Positions 12,232 through 21,209 are shown, numbered from the stretch's first letter. The stretch is 64,000 nucleotides of DNA from Gluconobacter thailandicus F149-1 = NBRC 100600 (GCF_000964465.1 NZ_BANH01000009.1:1-64000); one strand, 5' to 3'. The notes: generated by a model from the letters alone, not told the origin. Translations and numbers: made by a program.

Positions 12232-12248
12232 TCTGACCATTCGGTCAA
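12232..12248 (-). promoter_or_regulatory. RutR-like operator in the dihydropyrimidinase/permease divergent promoter
   Basis: Plus-strand TGACC-ATTC-GGTCA (12234-12247) is a perfect five-base inverted repeat with a four-base spacer. It matches the enterobacterial RutR consensus as I know it (TTGACCAnnTGGTCAA) in both arms and spacing. Read on the minus strand, TTGACC (12248-12243) also looks like a -35 element, with ATACAG 17 bases on. A site agreeing at 14 of 17 positions lies in front of preT (18448-18464). The regulator gene is in the same cluster. Confidence 0.75.
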
Positions 12249-12298
12249 CATAACGATTGCACTGCCGGATTTTTTTTCGAGAACAGGGATCATCAGTC

Positions 12299-13753
12299 AT
12301 GACACAACTGCCGGACGTGCACGCCTCAAGTCGTTTGACAAATGCCGACCTGGCGCCTGTTCAGGACAGACACTGGGCCTGGAAAGACTATCTTTTCCTC
12401 TGGATGTCGGATGTTCACAGCGTCGCTGGATACATGACAGTCGGTACATTCTTCGCCATGGGACTCCCGGTCAGCAGTGTCCTTTTCGCCCTTCTGGTCG
12501 CAATCATTGCCGTACAGGTTCTGTGCAACCTGATCGCCGTGCCGAGTCTGCGTTCTGGTGCCCCCTTCCCGGTTATTATCCGGAGTGTCTTTGGTGTTTA
12601 TGGGGCCATCATTCCTGCCCTTGTACGGGGGATTATCGCAATTGGCTGGTACGGAATTCAGACCTGGCTGGCATCGAATGCCGTTGTCCTGTTTCTGTTA
12701 CGCGTGATGCCCTCTCTGACGGCTTACAGTGATGTGCATCAGCACGGCCTGCTTGGACTATCCATGATGGGATGGCTCGCATTCCTGCTGATCTGGTCCC
12801 TGCAACTGGCCGTGTTCTGGCGTGGCATGGAGTCCATCCGTCACTTCATCGACTGGTCCGGCCCGGCGATTTATATCATGATGGTTCTTCTGGACGGCAT
12901 TCTGCTCTGGAAAACCCGTGGGCAAATCAGCTTTTCCGCTCTCCCGCGTTCAGATCTTACCCTGAGCCAACACCTGACCGGGCTCCTGAACGTCATCTCC
13001 CTGACAATTGCTTTCTTCTCTCCCATTGTTTTGAATTTCGGTGATTTTTCGCGATATGGCGTCAGTATCGAGGCTGTACGACGCGGAAATTTCTGGGGCC
13101 TGCCCATCAATTTCATGGCGTTCTCCGCCCTTGCCTTGACGACAGTTACGCTAACTCAGCCTGTCTTTGGAACAATCCTGATTGATCCTGTCGAAACGGT
13201 GACCAGACTTGATAATCAGACCATCATGCTTGTAGGGATTCTGACATTCGTTGTGGCAACCATCGGCATCAATATTTCCGCCAATTTTGTCTCTGCTGCC
13301 TTCGATTTTTCCAATATCGCGCCTGCTTCGATTTCGTGGAGAGGCGGCGGGATTATCGCGTCCATTGGCGCCATCATCCTCACCCCATGGAATCTTTACG
13401 CTCAGCCCGCCCTGATCCATCTCACCCTTGATGTTCTGGGACTGTTTATTGCGCCGGTCACGGGTATTCTACTGGCAGATTACTACCTCGTTCAGCGACA
13501 GACGCTGGACGTGAACGCGCTCTATAGTACCGATCCCGCAGCCCGATACTGGTATCGCAGAGGCGTCAATCCAGTAGCGGTCTGGGCGCTGGTGCTTGCT
13601 GTCCTTGTGGGATTGGCTAACGTGTTCGTGCCTGCGCTGGCCGCATTTCAGAACTTCGCCTGGTTTACGGGATTTTTCTCTGGCCTGGCTTTCCACCTTC
13701 TGCTGACACGTCTGGCGCCAACGGGCGGAAAAGCGGGCCAACAAGCGTCATGA
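12299..13753 (+). CDS. NCS1-family nucleobase/hydantoin permease
   Basis: Integral membrane importer of 484 residues with about 12 helices, of the NCS1 family (cytosine, uracil, allantoin, hydantoin). The family's signature region is present: WMSDVHSVAGYMT near residue 40, then SGAPFPVIIRSVFGVYGA and GWYGIQTWLASNAVV. In this cluster uracil or thymine (or a dihydropyrimidine) is the probable substrate. The ATG at 12299 follows AACAGGGA. The gene diverges from dihydropyrimidinase, sharing the RutR-like operator, and its last 89 bases overlap the end of the oppositely directed rutR gene. Confidence 0.9.
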   Translation: MTQLPDVHASSRLTNADLAPVQDRHWAWKDYLFLWMSDVHSVAGYMTVGTFFAMGLPVSSVLFALLVAIIAVQVLCNLIAVPSLRSGAPFPVIIRSVFGVYGAIIPALVRGIIAIGWYGIQTWLASNAVVLFLLRVMPSLTAYSDVHQHGLLGLSMMGWLAFLLIWSLQLAVFWRGMESIRHFIDWSGPAIYIMMVLLDGILLWKTRGQISFSALPRSDLTLSQHLTGLLNVISLTIAFFSPIVLNFGDFSRYGVSIEAVRRGNFWGLPINFMAFSALALTTVTLTQPVFGTILIDPVETVTRLDNQTIMLVGILTFVVATIGINISANFVSAAFDFSNIAPASISWRGGGIIASIGAIILTPWNLYAQPALIHLTLDVLGLFIAPVTGILLADYYLVQRQTLDVNALYSTDPAARYWYRRGVNPVAVWALVLAVLVGLANVFVPALAAFQNFAWFTGFFSGLAFHLLLTRLAPTGGKAGQQAS

Positions 13754-14375
13754 TCGTGGCAATACCGGTTTCGTAGTCCGCATCAGTCAGGGGCGCGCGG
13801 TCCAGAACGGCCTCGTATTGAACCTGCATGTCCGCATAGGCTTGCGTACCTGACCAGAGCAGGAAGAGAAAATGTGTTGGGTCGATGGGGGCCATGATAC
13901 CCCTTGCTTGCCAGTCGAGGAAAATCGCCACATGACGAGCCACATGAGCGCGTAATTCTCCTTTCAGGAAGTCCTGCACCATGAGCCCTCCCGAAAGAAG
14001 CTCCTGTGCAAACAGGCGCGAACCTTCTGGGCGCGTGCGGGAGAATACTATTTTGGCTTCAATGTAGCCACGCAGCCCCTCCAGTGGATCTCGCTCAGGA
14101 GACAGCCAGGTATCAGCGTCCGTCAGCCAGACATCCAGAAGCCGGGTCAATGTGGCGTTGTAGAGCTCTTCTTTGGAGCCAAAATAGTAAAGGATATTCG
14201 CTTTGGGGATATCGCAGACCTTCGCAATATCCTCCAGGCGAGTCCCTTTCAGGCCGCGCGTACCGAACGTCCATTCTGCCGCGTTGAGAATCTGCGGAAT
14301 GGTGGCACGTCGAGGTGCCCCGGCTTTTGCTCTCTTTCTGGGGCTCGGAGCTGCCTCCAGACTGTCTTTTGGCAC
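13665..14375 (-). CDS. rutR: RutR-type TetR-family regulator of pyrimidine catabolism
   Basis: TetR-family repressor of 236 residues. The N-terminal DNA-binding domain (about 25-70) contains TRLEDIAKVCDIPKANILYYFGSKEELYN split over the helix-turn-helix. The C-terminal part has SRLFAQELLSGG and IMAPIDPTHFLFLLWSGTQAYAD, very close to the RutR ligand domain, which in E. coli senses uracil. It starts at a GTG with GGGAG eight bases before. It follows the amidase gene by 83 bases in the same direction, so it may be co-transcribed with the enzymes. RutR-like operators in the two cluster promoters make it the likely regulator, released by pyrimidine. The 3' end overlaps the permease gene by 89 bases. 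Confidence 0.9.
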   Translation of the reverse strand: MPKDSLEAAPSPRKRAKAGAPRRATIPQILNAAEWTFGTRGLKGTRLEDIAKVCDIPKANILYYFGSKEELYNATLTRLLDVWLTDADTWLSPERDPLEGLRGYIEAKIVFSRTRPEGSRLFAQELLSGGLMVQDFLKGELRAHVARHVAIFLDWQARGIMAPIDPTHFLFLLWSGTQAYADMQVQYEAVLDRAPLTDADYETGIATIMTLVGPLFRPLAPDVSAEGGKPGQRKIP

Positions 14376-14458
14376 CGTATTGCTCCCGGCCTGCTATGCG
14401 GGAGCAGATTTTTGACAGTTCTCCGGCCGAACGACAAGCCCCTGCCTCTCGCGAGGAT

Positions 14459-15700
14459 CTAGAAGGTGCTATCGGCGCGCAGAACAGCTCCGAGAAGAAC
14501 ATTGGCCCCTGCCTCGGCTTCGCTTTCGGTAATGCTTTCTTCCTCGTTATGGCTCAGGCCATCCCTGCACGGAACGAAAATCATGGCCGTCGGAGCAACT
14601 TTGGCCAGATAGGCTGCATCGTGGCCCGGACCAGAAACGATCGGGAGTGGCTCATACCCCATCTGCCGCGCGGACTCCGCAACCATGTCCACGCAACGGG
14701 CATCGAAATGAACAGCCGGAGCATCCCAGATCGGAACAATATCCAGCGTCACGCCAGCCACCTCTGCAATCTGGCGAAAGCGGGACATAAAGTCCTGCTC
14801 CATCGCCGCAACCACAGCGTCATCACGGTGCCGAATATCAACGGTAAAGAACGTCTCACCCGGCACCACATTGTTGCTGTTGGGTCTGTTCTCGATCAGG
14901 CCGACCGTCCCTACCGCTCCCGGGGCATTTGCAAGAGCCACGTCCGAGAGGGCAACGATCATTTTTGAGGCCGCCAACAGAGCATCATGCCGCATCGGCA
15001 TCGGGGTCGATCCCGCATGCGCGTCCTTGCCTTTTACCGTCACTTCATACCAGCGCATACCCTGCACGCCCGAGACAGCTCCGATGACCCGGTTCTCCAC
15101 TTCGAGAATAGGCCCCTGTTCGATATGAAGTTCAAAATATGCGGTTATTGGATGGTCTCCACAGTTTTCTTCCCCCCGGTAACCAATTGCTACCAGTTCG
15201 TCCCCAAATCGCGCGCCGGCTCGATCGCGCTTGTCCAGGACTTCCTGCTCAGTGAACACCCCTGCAAAAACGCCAGAGCACATCATCGGAGGCGTAAAAC
15301 GGGAGCCTTCCTCGTTCGTCCAGTTGATCAGTTCAATGGGATGTCGCGTGACATGCCCGGCCTCATGAAGTGCGCGTAGCACTGCCAGACCACCCAGAAC
15401 ACCGAGAATACCGTCAAATTTTCCACCCGTCGGCTGGGTATCAAGATGACTACCCATGGTGATGGGAGGCAGGCTGGCATCCTGGCCCGGACGTCGGGCA
15501 AACATGTTCCCCATCGTATCAACAGTAATGGTGCAGCCCAGCTTTTCGCAGGTCGATGCAAACCATTCCCGAACCTGCCTGTCCTCCTGCGTCAGTGTCA
15601 GGCGACGAATACCACCTTTGGGCGTCCCACCAAACCGGGCGGTATCCATCAGATCTGCCCAGAGAGCGTCCCCATCAATGCGGATGTTGCTTTGAATCAT
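14459..15700 (-). CDS. M20-family N-carbamoyl-beta-amino acid amidohydrolase (beta-ureidopropionase role)
   Basis: Zinc-dependent amidase of 413 residues, of the AllC/HyuC group of peptidase family M20. Metal-binding segments are visible: GSHLDTQPTGGKFDGILG, NWTNEEGSRFTPPMMCSG, and a late histidine in DGLSHNEEE. The HIEQGPILE segment is typical of carbamoyl-amino acid hydrolases. Placed between the dehydrogenase genes and rutR, it is expected to hydrolyse N-carbamoyl-beta-alanine to beta-alanine, CO2 and ammonia, the step usually done by a nitrilase-like ureidopropionase. Allantoate or L-carbamoylase activity cannot be excluded from sequence. AAGGA precedes the ATG. The preceding gene (preA) ends 63 bases upstream. 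Confidence 0.9.
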   Translation of the reverse strand: MIQSNIRIDGDALWADLMDTARFGGTPKGGIRRLTLTQEDRQVREWFASTCEKLGCTITVDTMGNMFARRPGQDASLPPITMGSHLDTQPTGGKFDGILGVLGGLAVLRALHEAGHVTRHPIELINWTNEEGSRFTPPMMCSGVFAGVFTEQEVLDKRDRAGARFGDELVAIGYRGEENCGDHPITAYFELHIEQGPILEVENRVIGAVSGVQGMRWYEVTVKGKDAHAGSTPMPMRHDALLAASKMIVALSDVALANAPGAVGTVGLIENRPNSNNVVPGETFFTVDIRHRDDAVVAAMEQDFMSRFRQIAEVAGVTLDIVPIWDAPAVHFDARCVDMVAESARQMGYEPLPIVSGPGHDAAYLAKVAPTAMIFVPCRDGLSHNEEESITESEAEAGANVLLGAVLRADSTF

Positions 15701-15762
15701 GCCGGTTGTCCTTCGTCAGTTCGTAGGGATACGCCCTGCCCTGGCTGGGCGGCTCCTGCGTT

Positions 15763-17031
15763 TCAGGCTGTAATCCGGTGAGGGTTTGAAGGATGTTCAG
15801 GCCATGTCAGTTCACCATCGACAGGCTGCGGAACCATCGTGATGCAGTCATCGACCGGGCAGACATGGGCGCAGAGATTGCATCCGACACACTCATCATC
15901 AATCACCTCATAATGGCGGCGATCCGGCCCATTCCGTTTTGAAATGGCCTGATGCGACGTATCTTCACAGGCGATGTGACAGAGCCCGCACCCGATACAG
16001 GCATCCTGATCAATGTCAGCAATGGTCCGGAATTTCATGTTGAGCTGGTTCCAGGGCACGAACCGCGAGACCGCCCGCCCTGTCACATCGTCCAGCCGCG
16101 CATAACCCTTTCCGTCCATCCAGTTGGACAGACCATCGATCATGTCTTCGACGATACGGAAACCATAATGCATGGCAGCAGTGCAGACCTGGAGAGATCC
16201 GGCACCCATCGCCAGGAATTCCGCAGAATCCCGCCAGTTACTGATACCACCGATGCCGGAAATCGGAATACCGGCCATGGTCGGATCCCGGGCGATCTCC
16301 CCAATCATGCGCAGGGCAATCGGCTTGACGGCAGGACCACAATATCCACCGTGTGTCCCTTTGCCGCCCACGACCGGCATCGGCGCCATGGCATCGAGAT
16401 CAACACCAATGACGGACTGGATCGTGTTGATCAGCGATACGGCATCCGCCCCCCCTGCCCGTGCTGCCCTTGCTGGCATCAGGATATTGGTCACGTTCGG
16501 CGTTAATTTGACGATCACCGGCATGCGGGTGTTCTGCTTGCACCACCGCGTAACCATTTCCACATATTCCGGAACCTGCCCGACTGCCGCGCCCATGTTG
16601 CGCTCAGACATGCCATGCGGGCATCCGAAATTCAGTTCGATCCCATCCGCGCCCGTTTCTTCCACAATGGGAAGAATGGCTTTCCATTTGTCTTCCTCAC
16701 AGGGAACCATCAGGCTGACTATCACGGCCCGGTCTGGAAACTCCCGTTTGACGCGTTTGATTTCCGCAATATTGGTCGCAAGCGGACGATCTGAAATCAG
16801 CTCGATATTATTGAGACCAATTAATCTGCGTCCTTCAAACCCCAAGGCTCCATAGCGGGAGCTCAAATTGACGACAGGCGGATCTTCACCAAGTGTTTTC
16901 CACACAACGCCACCCCAGCCGGCCTGAAAAGCGCGACGGACGTTATATTCCTTATCTGTGGGAGGAGCGGAAGCCAGCCAGAACGGATTGGGAGATTTGA
17001 TACCGGCAAAAACGGTCCGTAAATCAGCCAT
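15763..17031 (-). CDS. preA: Dihydropyrimidine dehydrogenase, catalytic subunit
   Basis: FMN and iron-sulfur subunit (422 residues) that reduces uracil and thymine to the dihydro forms. The TIM-barrel part carries IELNFGCPHGMSERNMGAAV and VKLTPNVTNI. The C-terminus holds two [4Fe-4S] motifs, CIGCGLCHIACED and CVGCNLCAHVCP. From memory, mammalian DPD has its catalytic cysteine in an ACGQ segment, where this protein reads AVGQ; many bacterial forms also seem to differ there. The ATG at 17031 follows AAGGAC and overlaps the last codons of preT by eight bases, so the subunits are made together. Confidence 0.93.
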   Translation of the reverse strand: MADLRTVFAGIKSPNPFWLASAPPTDKEYNVRRAFQAGWGGVVWKTLGEDPPVVNLSSRYGALGFEGRRLIGLNNIELISDRPLATNIAEIKRVKREFPDRAVIVSLMVPCEEDKWKAILPIVEETGADGIELNFGCPHGMSERNMGAAVGQVPEYVEMVTRWCKQNTRMPVIVKLTPNVTNILMPARAARAGGADAVSLINTIQSVIGVDLDAMAPMPVVGGKGTHGGYCGPAVKPIALRMIGEIARDPTMAGIPISGIGGISNWRDSAEFLAMGAGSLQVCTAAMHYGFRIVEDMIDGLSNWMDGKGYARLDDVTGRAVSRFVPWNQLNMKFRTIADIDQDACIGCGLCHIACEDTSHQAISKRNGPDRRHYEVIDDECVGCNLCAHVCPVDDCITMVPQPVDGELTWPEHPSNPHRITA

Positions 17032-18382
17032 TGTTCGCGTCCTTTTCAACGCTGGTGGTCATCAATTCCGTATGAATGGCTTCGGCAGCATCACGCCCAT
17101 CCCGAACGGCGGCAACAGTTAGATCTTCGCCTGCCGTGCAGTCTCCTCCGGCATAAACGCCTGGCATTGATGTCCGCCCGTTAGCGTCCACAACAATGCG
17201 ACCATTTTCTACGAGGATCTGATCATTCTGGATCGGATCAGGCACAAATACCTGCCCGATTGCTTTCAGAACCATGTCAGCCTCAAGCGTAAAGCTGTCC
17301 TGAGGGTCATAGCCCCCTTCAGGCGCCCCACGGGCAAAGCGAATGCCCTGTACGGCCCCCTGATCCGTCAGAAGATGAAGGGGAGACGCCCAGAAACGTA
17401 CCGTAACGCCGTTGGTCTGCGCCCATTCCCGCTCAACGGGTGTAGCGGACATGTGCTCGGCGCCCCGCCGATAGACAAGCGTTACCTCTTCAGCCCCCAG
17501 GCGCTTTGCCTGCACTGCCGCGTCAACAGCCGTATTACCGCCACCGATCACGACAACCCGCCGCCCCACGGGAACTTCAGACAAAGTGCTGGATCTGAGC
17601 GTTTCGATGAACGCTACCGCATCCAGAACCCCTTCAACGCACTCATTCTCAAATCCGAGTGCCCGCACCCCGGACAAACCGATCCCAAGGAAAACGGCAT
17701 GATAGCTCTGCCGCAGGTCAGCCAGTGTCACTGTTTGCCCGAGCACGGCACCGCCCTGAAAACGAATCCCCCCAATAGACATAAGGAAATCGATTTCTTT
17801 CTGGGCAAAATTATCAGCCAGTTTGTAGGCGGCCACGCCATATTGGTTGAGACCGCCAGGCGCATCGTGCCGATCAAAGATCGTCACGTCATGACCATGC
17901 ATGGCCAAACGATGCGCACAAGCCAGACCTGCCGGCCCCGCGCCCACGACCGCCACACGCCGCCCCGTACTTTTCTCACGTTGGAACGGATGGGCTGTCT
18001 GGTTCATCTGCCAGTCTGTTGCAAATCGCTGAAGCGCGCCAATCCGGACGGCATGGTTGGCTTCGATCGCGGTATGAACGCATTTTTGCTCACACAGGAT
18101 TTCGGTCGGGCAAACTCGGGCACACGACCCACCAAGAATGTTGGACTGAAGAATGGTTCGCGATGCGCCTGCCAGATTGTCTGAGGCGATCGCCTTGATG
18201 AAGCGCGGAATGTCGATGCCCGTCGGGCATGCCTCAACACATGGCGCATCGTAGCAGTAAAAACATCGATCTGCTTCCAACGCAGCCTGCTCATGGCTCA
18301 AGCCGGGATGAGCGTCGGCGAAATTGAGATCCAGAACGGCCTCTGGCAACCGGCCGCAGGCAATGTCGAATCGTGTACCCAT
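17024..18382 (-). CDS. preT: Dihydropyrimidine dehydrogenase, NAD(P)H-oxidising subunit
   Basis: 452-residue flavin/iron-sulfur partner of PreA, related to the small subunit of glutamate synthase. An N-terminal cysteine set (C40, C43, C48, C52, then C87, C91, C97, C101) binds two [4Fe-4S] clusters. An FAD fold follows (VAVVGAGPAGLACAH, about 148-162), and a second nucleotide fold for NAD(P)H (RRVVVIGGGNTAVDAAVQA). A late YAGGDCTAGEDLTV closes the FAD site. AGGGG precedes the ATG. It is the first gene of the minus-strand enzyme transcript, and its promoter carries the second RutR-like operator. Confidence 0.93.
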   Translation of the reverse strand: MGTRFDIACGRLPEAVLDLNFADAHPGLSHEQAALEADRCFYCYDAPCVEACPTGIDIPRFIKAIASDNLAGASRTILQSNILGGSCARVCPTEILCEQKCVHTAIEANHAVRIGALQRFATDWQMNQTAHPFQREKSTGRRVAVVGAGPAGLACAHRLAMHGHDVTIFDRHDAPGGLNQYGVAAYKLADNFAQKEIDFLMSIGGIRFQGGAVLGQTVTLADLRQSYHAVFLGIGLSGVRALGFENECVEGVLDAVAFIETLRSSTLSEVPVGRRVVVIGGGNTAVDAAVQAKRLGAEEVTLVYRRGAEHMSATPVEREWAQTNGVTVRFWASPLHLLTDQGAVQGIRFARGAPEGGYDPQDSFTLEADMVLKAIGQVFVPDPIQNDQILVENGRIVVDANGRTSMPGVYAGGDCTAGEDLTVAAVRDGRDAAEAIHTELMTTSVEKDANNG

Positions 18383-18447
18383 CTCATGCCCCTGATTGGT
18401 TCGTAAACAGAACGGTATGAGTTCGGAACGCTTGGATGCAAGAATTT

Positions 18448-18464
18448 TCTGACCAAACGTTCAA
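18448..18464 (-). promoter_or_regulatory. RutR-like operator in the preT promoter
   Basis: Minus-strand TTGAACGTTTGGTCAGA agrees at 14 of 17 positions with the site in front of the dihydropyrimidinase gene. One arm (TGACC on the plus strand) is exact and the other (GTTCA) differs by one base from the RutR half-site. TTGAAC can serve as a -35 element, with TTGCAT 17 bases on, the same geometry as at the other promoter. It lies 66-82 bases upstream of the preT ATG. Confidence 0.65.
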
Positions 18465-18667
18465 TTTATTTGAATCTACGGTTTGTGGTTTTTTCGAATA
18501 AATCTCGGACACCGGACCTCAAGCCACGCGCAAAAATGCTCGTATGACACCTGCCCCCTCATCCCCGGAGGCCATCAAAATTCAGACCATCAGACGATAT
18601 TTGACTGAAAAAAATCCACGCCTGAAAACCGGCGACATGACACGTCATACGGTTTTAGAGTTTCAGA

Positions 18668-19741
18668 ATGCTATTCGATCTTCCAGACCCAGAAACACTT
18701 TATGCTGCACTGCTCTCCCGCGACGAATGTTTCGATGGACAGGCTTTTGTATGCGTCTCTTCAACAGGTGTTTTTTGTCGCCTGACGTGCCCCGCGCGAA
18801 AGCCAAAGCGTGAGCACTGCACGTTCTACCAAACCATCGGGGAATGCATGGAAGCAGGTTTTCGCCCCTGCAAGCGCTGCCATCCCCTTCAAGCTGCCGC
18901 ACTCGCCGATCCTGCGATTTCTGTGCTTTTACAAAACCTCGAAACACATCCTGATACTCGCTGGTCAGAAGATCATATCGTCAAAATGGGTTACGACCCT
19001 TCGACAATACGGCGCAGTTTCAAGCGACAGTTTGGAATGACTTTTCTGGAAATGGCACGTCAACGTCGCCTCCGCGAAGGCTTCGAAACATTAGCAGGCG
19101 GCGGCAAGGTCATTACGGCGCAACATGAGGCCAGTTTTGAGTCCGCCAGCGCGTTCCGCTCCGCTTTTGCCCGGCTGCTGGGCTGCACTCCCGCCGAACT
19201 ACGCCCCAACAAGCTTCTTCAGGCGACCTGGATACCGACCCCTCTGGGGGACATGATTGCTGTCAGCAGTCGAAGCCACCTGCATCTTCTGGAGTTTCTG
19301 GATCGCAAGGCACTCCCTACAGAACTCAAGCGTCTTCACAAGACTTCAGATGGGGGCATTGGGATCGGACGGCTCCCACCTTCAGAGCAGGCCGCGAGTG
19401 AACTGGAAGCATATTTTTCCGCCCGTTCTGATAGCTTTCAGACCCCGCTCGCCTTGAACGCCACCCCCTTCACACGCCAGGTTTGGAGTGCTTTGCAGAC
19501 AATCCCGGCAGGTGAAACACGAAGCTATTCTGACATTGCACGGCAAATTGGTCGCCCTTCAGCCGTGAGGGCTGTTGCACGTGCCAATGGCGCCAACCAG
19601 ATCGCACTGATGATTCCCTGCCACCGCGTGATCGGCTCAGATGGGTCTCTGACCGGATACGGAGGAGGTCTCTGGCGGAAGCAACGTCTCATCGAGATCG
19701 AAAGGCAACTCAAAACACTGAAGAAAGATCAGAACACGTGA
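18668..19741 (+). CDS. ada: Ada: methylphosphotriester sensor/regulator and O6-methylguanine-DNA methyltransferase
   Basis: Adaptive-response protein, 357 residues, with all three parts. The N-terminal zinc domain has its four cysteines in FCRLTC and FRPCKRC. An AraC-type DNA-binding region spans about 95-180 (MGYDPSTIRRSFKRQFG). The C-terminal methyltransferase has the acceptor cysteine in IPCHRVIGSDGSLTGYGGG. It repairs alkylated DNA by moving the methyl group to itself; methylation of the N-terminal domain turns it into an activator. No alkA or alkB gene is adjacent. It stands apart from the pyrimidine cluster, with a 285-base divergent promoter region. Confidence 0.95.
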   Translation: MLFDLPDPETLYAALLSRDECFDGQAFVCVSSTGVFCRLTCPARKPKREHCTFYQTIGECMEAGFRPCKRCHPLQAAALADPAISVLLQNLETHPDTRWSEDHIVKMGYDPSTIRRSFKRQFGMTFLEMARQRRLREGFETLAGGGKVITAQHEASFESASAFRSAFARLLGCTPAELRPNKLLQATWIPTPLGDMIAVSSRSHLHLLEFLDRKALPTELKRLHKTSDGGIGIGRLPPSEQAASELEAYFSARSDSFQTPLALNATPFTRQVWSALQTIPAGETRSYSDIARQIGRPSAVRAVARANGANQIALMIPCHRVIGSDGSLTGYGGGLWRKQRLIEIERQLKTLKKDQNT

Positions 19742-20246
19742 TGCCTTCACACCAAATGGCACAGAATTTTCGTAAGCTGCACACGGCCGCCGACCCACTT
19801 GTTCTTTGCAATTTCTGAAATGCAGGCAGCTGCCATAACCGCCGAAAATGCGGAAGCAAAAGCAATCGCAACAATTAGCTGAGCCCCGGACCGCAACTCA
19901 AGAGTATGAAGTCCTGCATCTATCAGCTTCCTGTTCAGTTGCTTCCCGCTTGCCGCAAGAGCGGCATCACGAAGCCTCAGGGCATCTTTTCGAGGATGTC
20001 TTTTAGGATTCCCGTCTGGGAACCAAGCACCTTGCCAGCATCCTGCCAGCGGTCTTTCGGGATGATGAAGCGGACATCATAGAGTCCATCCCAGTTGGTC
20101 AGATTAGCCATATCCATGCCGCCTTCTATCAACGAAGGCAGGACCGAGCCATAGCATCAAGGTGACGCTAGACCAGTGACGCAGCGTTAACCTGAAGTGA
20201 CGCTGACTTTGGCTAAGCGTTTGTTTTTTTAGGAAAAAAGAGGACC
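19742..20246. other. Region without an assignable gene; two short minus-strand frames, possibly a decayed gene
   Basis: About 500 bases between ada and tRNA-Tyr. On the minus strand a 44-codon frame (20111 down to 19977) reads MANLTNWDGLYDVRFIIPKD and on, and ends at a stop. In another frame the reading stays open to a stop at 19747-19749 and includes RLRDAALAASGKQLNRKL and a hydrophobic stretch (IVAIAFASAFSAVMAAA). The two lie end to end in different frames, as expected of a small gene broken by a frameshift. I recognise neither. Confidence 0.3.
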
Positions 20247-20332
20247 TGGTGGAGAGAGTTGGATTCGAACCAACGTAGGCGTACGCCAGCGGATTTACAG
20301 TCCGCCCCCTTTAGCCACTCGGGCACCTCTCC
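20247..20332 (-). tRNA. tRNA-Tyr (anticodon GTA)
   Basis: The minus strand folds as a class II tRNA of 86 bases. The acceptor stem pairs GGAGAGG with TCTCTCC, ending in discriminator A and an encoded CCA. The anticodon loop is CTGTAAA with anticodon GTA, the variable arm is long as in tyrosine tRNAs, and the T arm contains GGTTCGAATCC. A T-run (CTCTTTTTTCC) follows and probably ends transcription. Confidence 0.97.
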
Positions 20333-20402
20333 GGGTCGGCGGTTGGAATATGGCGGATAGACGGCTATGTCAATTGCCTATCGTCGATTATATGATTTTT
20401 TC

Positions 20403-21209
20403 ATGTCCAGACGCCCCTCCCCCCGTTCCGCCCCCTCGTCCCGCCATGCGGACAAAGGTCCACAACGCTCCGGCAATGCCGACCGCCCCTCACGCTCAGG
20501 AAAACCTGCGTCAGGTTATTGGATATATGGTCATCATGCAGTGGAAGCTGCATTGAACAATCCAGACCGGGTGATTCTTGAGTTTCTTGCCACACAAGAG
20601 GCAGGGGCTGCATTCAGCCAATCTTCCCGTGCCCGACCACAAACCGTCGATCGTGAACGACTGGATCGCCTCTGTGAGCGGGATGCCGTTCACCAGGGTG
20701 TCTGCCTACGCGTAGAGCCGCTTGAACCACCAACCATTCATGAGGCCCTTGAACGCCCGGGCCCGATGCTGGTCCTGGATCAGGTCACAGATCCGCGTAA
20801 CATCGGCGCCATTCTTCGCTCTGCCGCGGCTTTTGGTGCGTGTGCCCTTCTCGTTCAGGATCGCAACACACCGCAGGAAAGTGGTGCCATGGCCAAGGCC
20901 GCTTCTGGCGCACTGGACCTCGTTCCCATCATTCGCGAAGTCAATCTGTCACGTGCGCTTGCTACTCTTCAATCCCAGGATGTCTGGGTTGTGGGTCTTG
21001 ATGCCGGAGGCACACGCCTTGACGGAGCAAGTTTTGGGAAACGCCGCGTCGCATTGGTGCTTGGCGCCGAAGGTGCGGGACTACGTCGACTGACGCGCGA
21101 AACATGCGATGAAATTTCGAGTGTCTATATGCCTGGAAACATGGAGAGCCTCAATGTTTCCAACGCTGCGGCAGTGGCCCTGTATGAACTGGCACGACCA
21201 ACTGAATGA
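20403..21209 (+). CDS. rlmB: TrmH-family 23S rRNA 2'-O-ribose methyltransferase (RlmB-like)
   Basis: SPOUT-class methyltransferase using SAM, 268 residues if started at 20403; an ATG 36 bases earlier is also possible, and neither has a strong ribosome site. The N-terminus is a basic, serine/proline-rich tail, followed by the substrate-binding domain beginning YWIYGHHAVEAAL. The SPOUT fold shows its three motifs: VLDQVTDPRNIGAILRSA, VALVLGAEGAGLRRLT and ESLNVSNAAAVALYE. By family it methylates G2251 of 23S rRNA in the ribosome P-loop. Confidence 0.9.
   Translation: MSRRPSPRSAPSSRHADKGPQRSGNADRPSRSGKPASGYWIYGHHAVEAALNNPDRVILEFLATQEAGAAFSQSSRARPQTVDRERLDRLCERDAVHQGVCLRVEPLEPPTIHEALERPGPMLVLDQVTDPRNIGAILRSAAAFGACALLVQDRNTPQESGAMAKAASGALDLVPIIREVNLSRALATLQSQDVWVVGLDAGGTRLDGASFGKRRVALVLGAEGAGLRRLTRETCDEISSVYMPGNMESLNVSNAAAVALYELARPTE

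Noticed and set aside
14315-14968. A 217-codon plus-strand frame overlapping rutR and the amidase gene
   Set aside because: It is antisense to two recognised genes, has no ribosome site and is of unlikely composition.
18544-18813. Plus-strand frame overlapping the start of ada
   Set aside because: It runs out of frame into ada, whose N-terminal zinc domain is certain.
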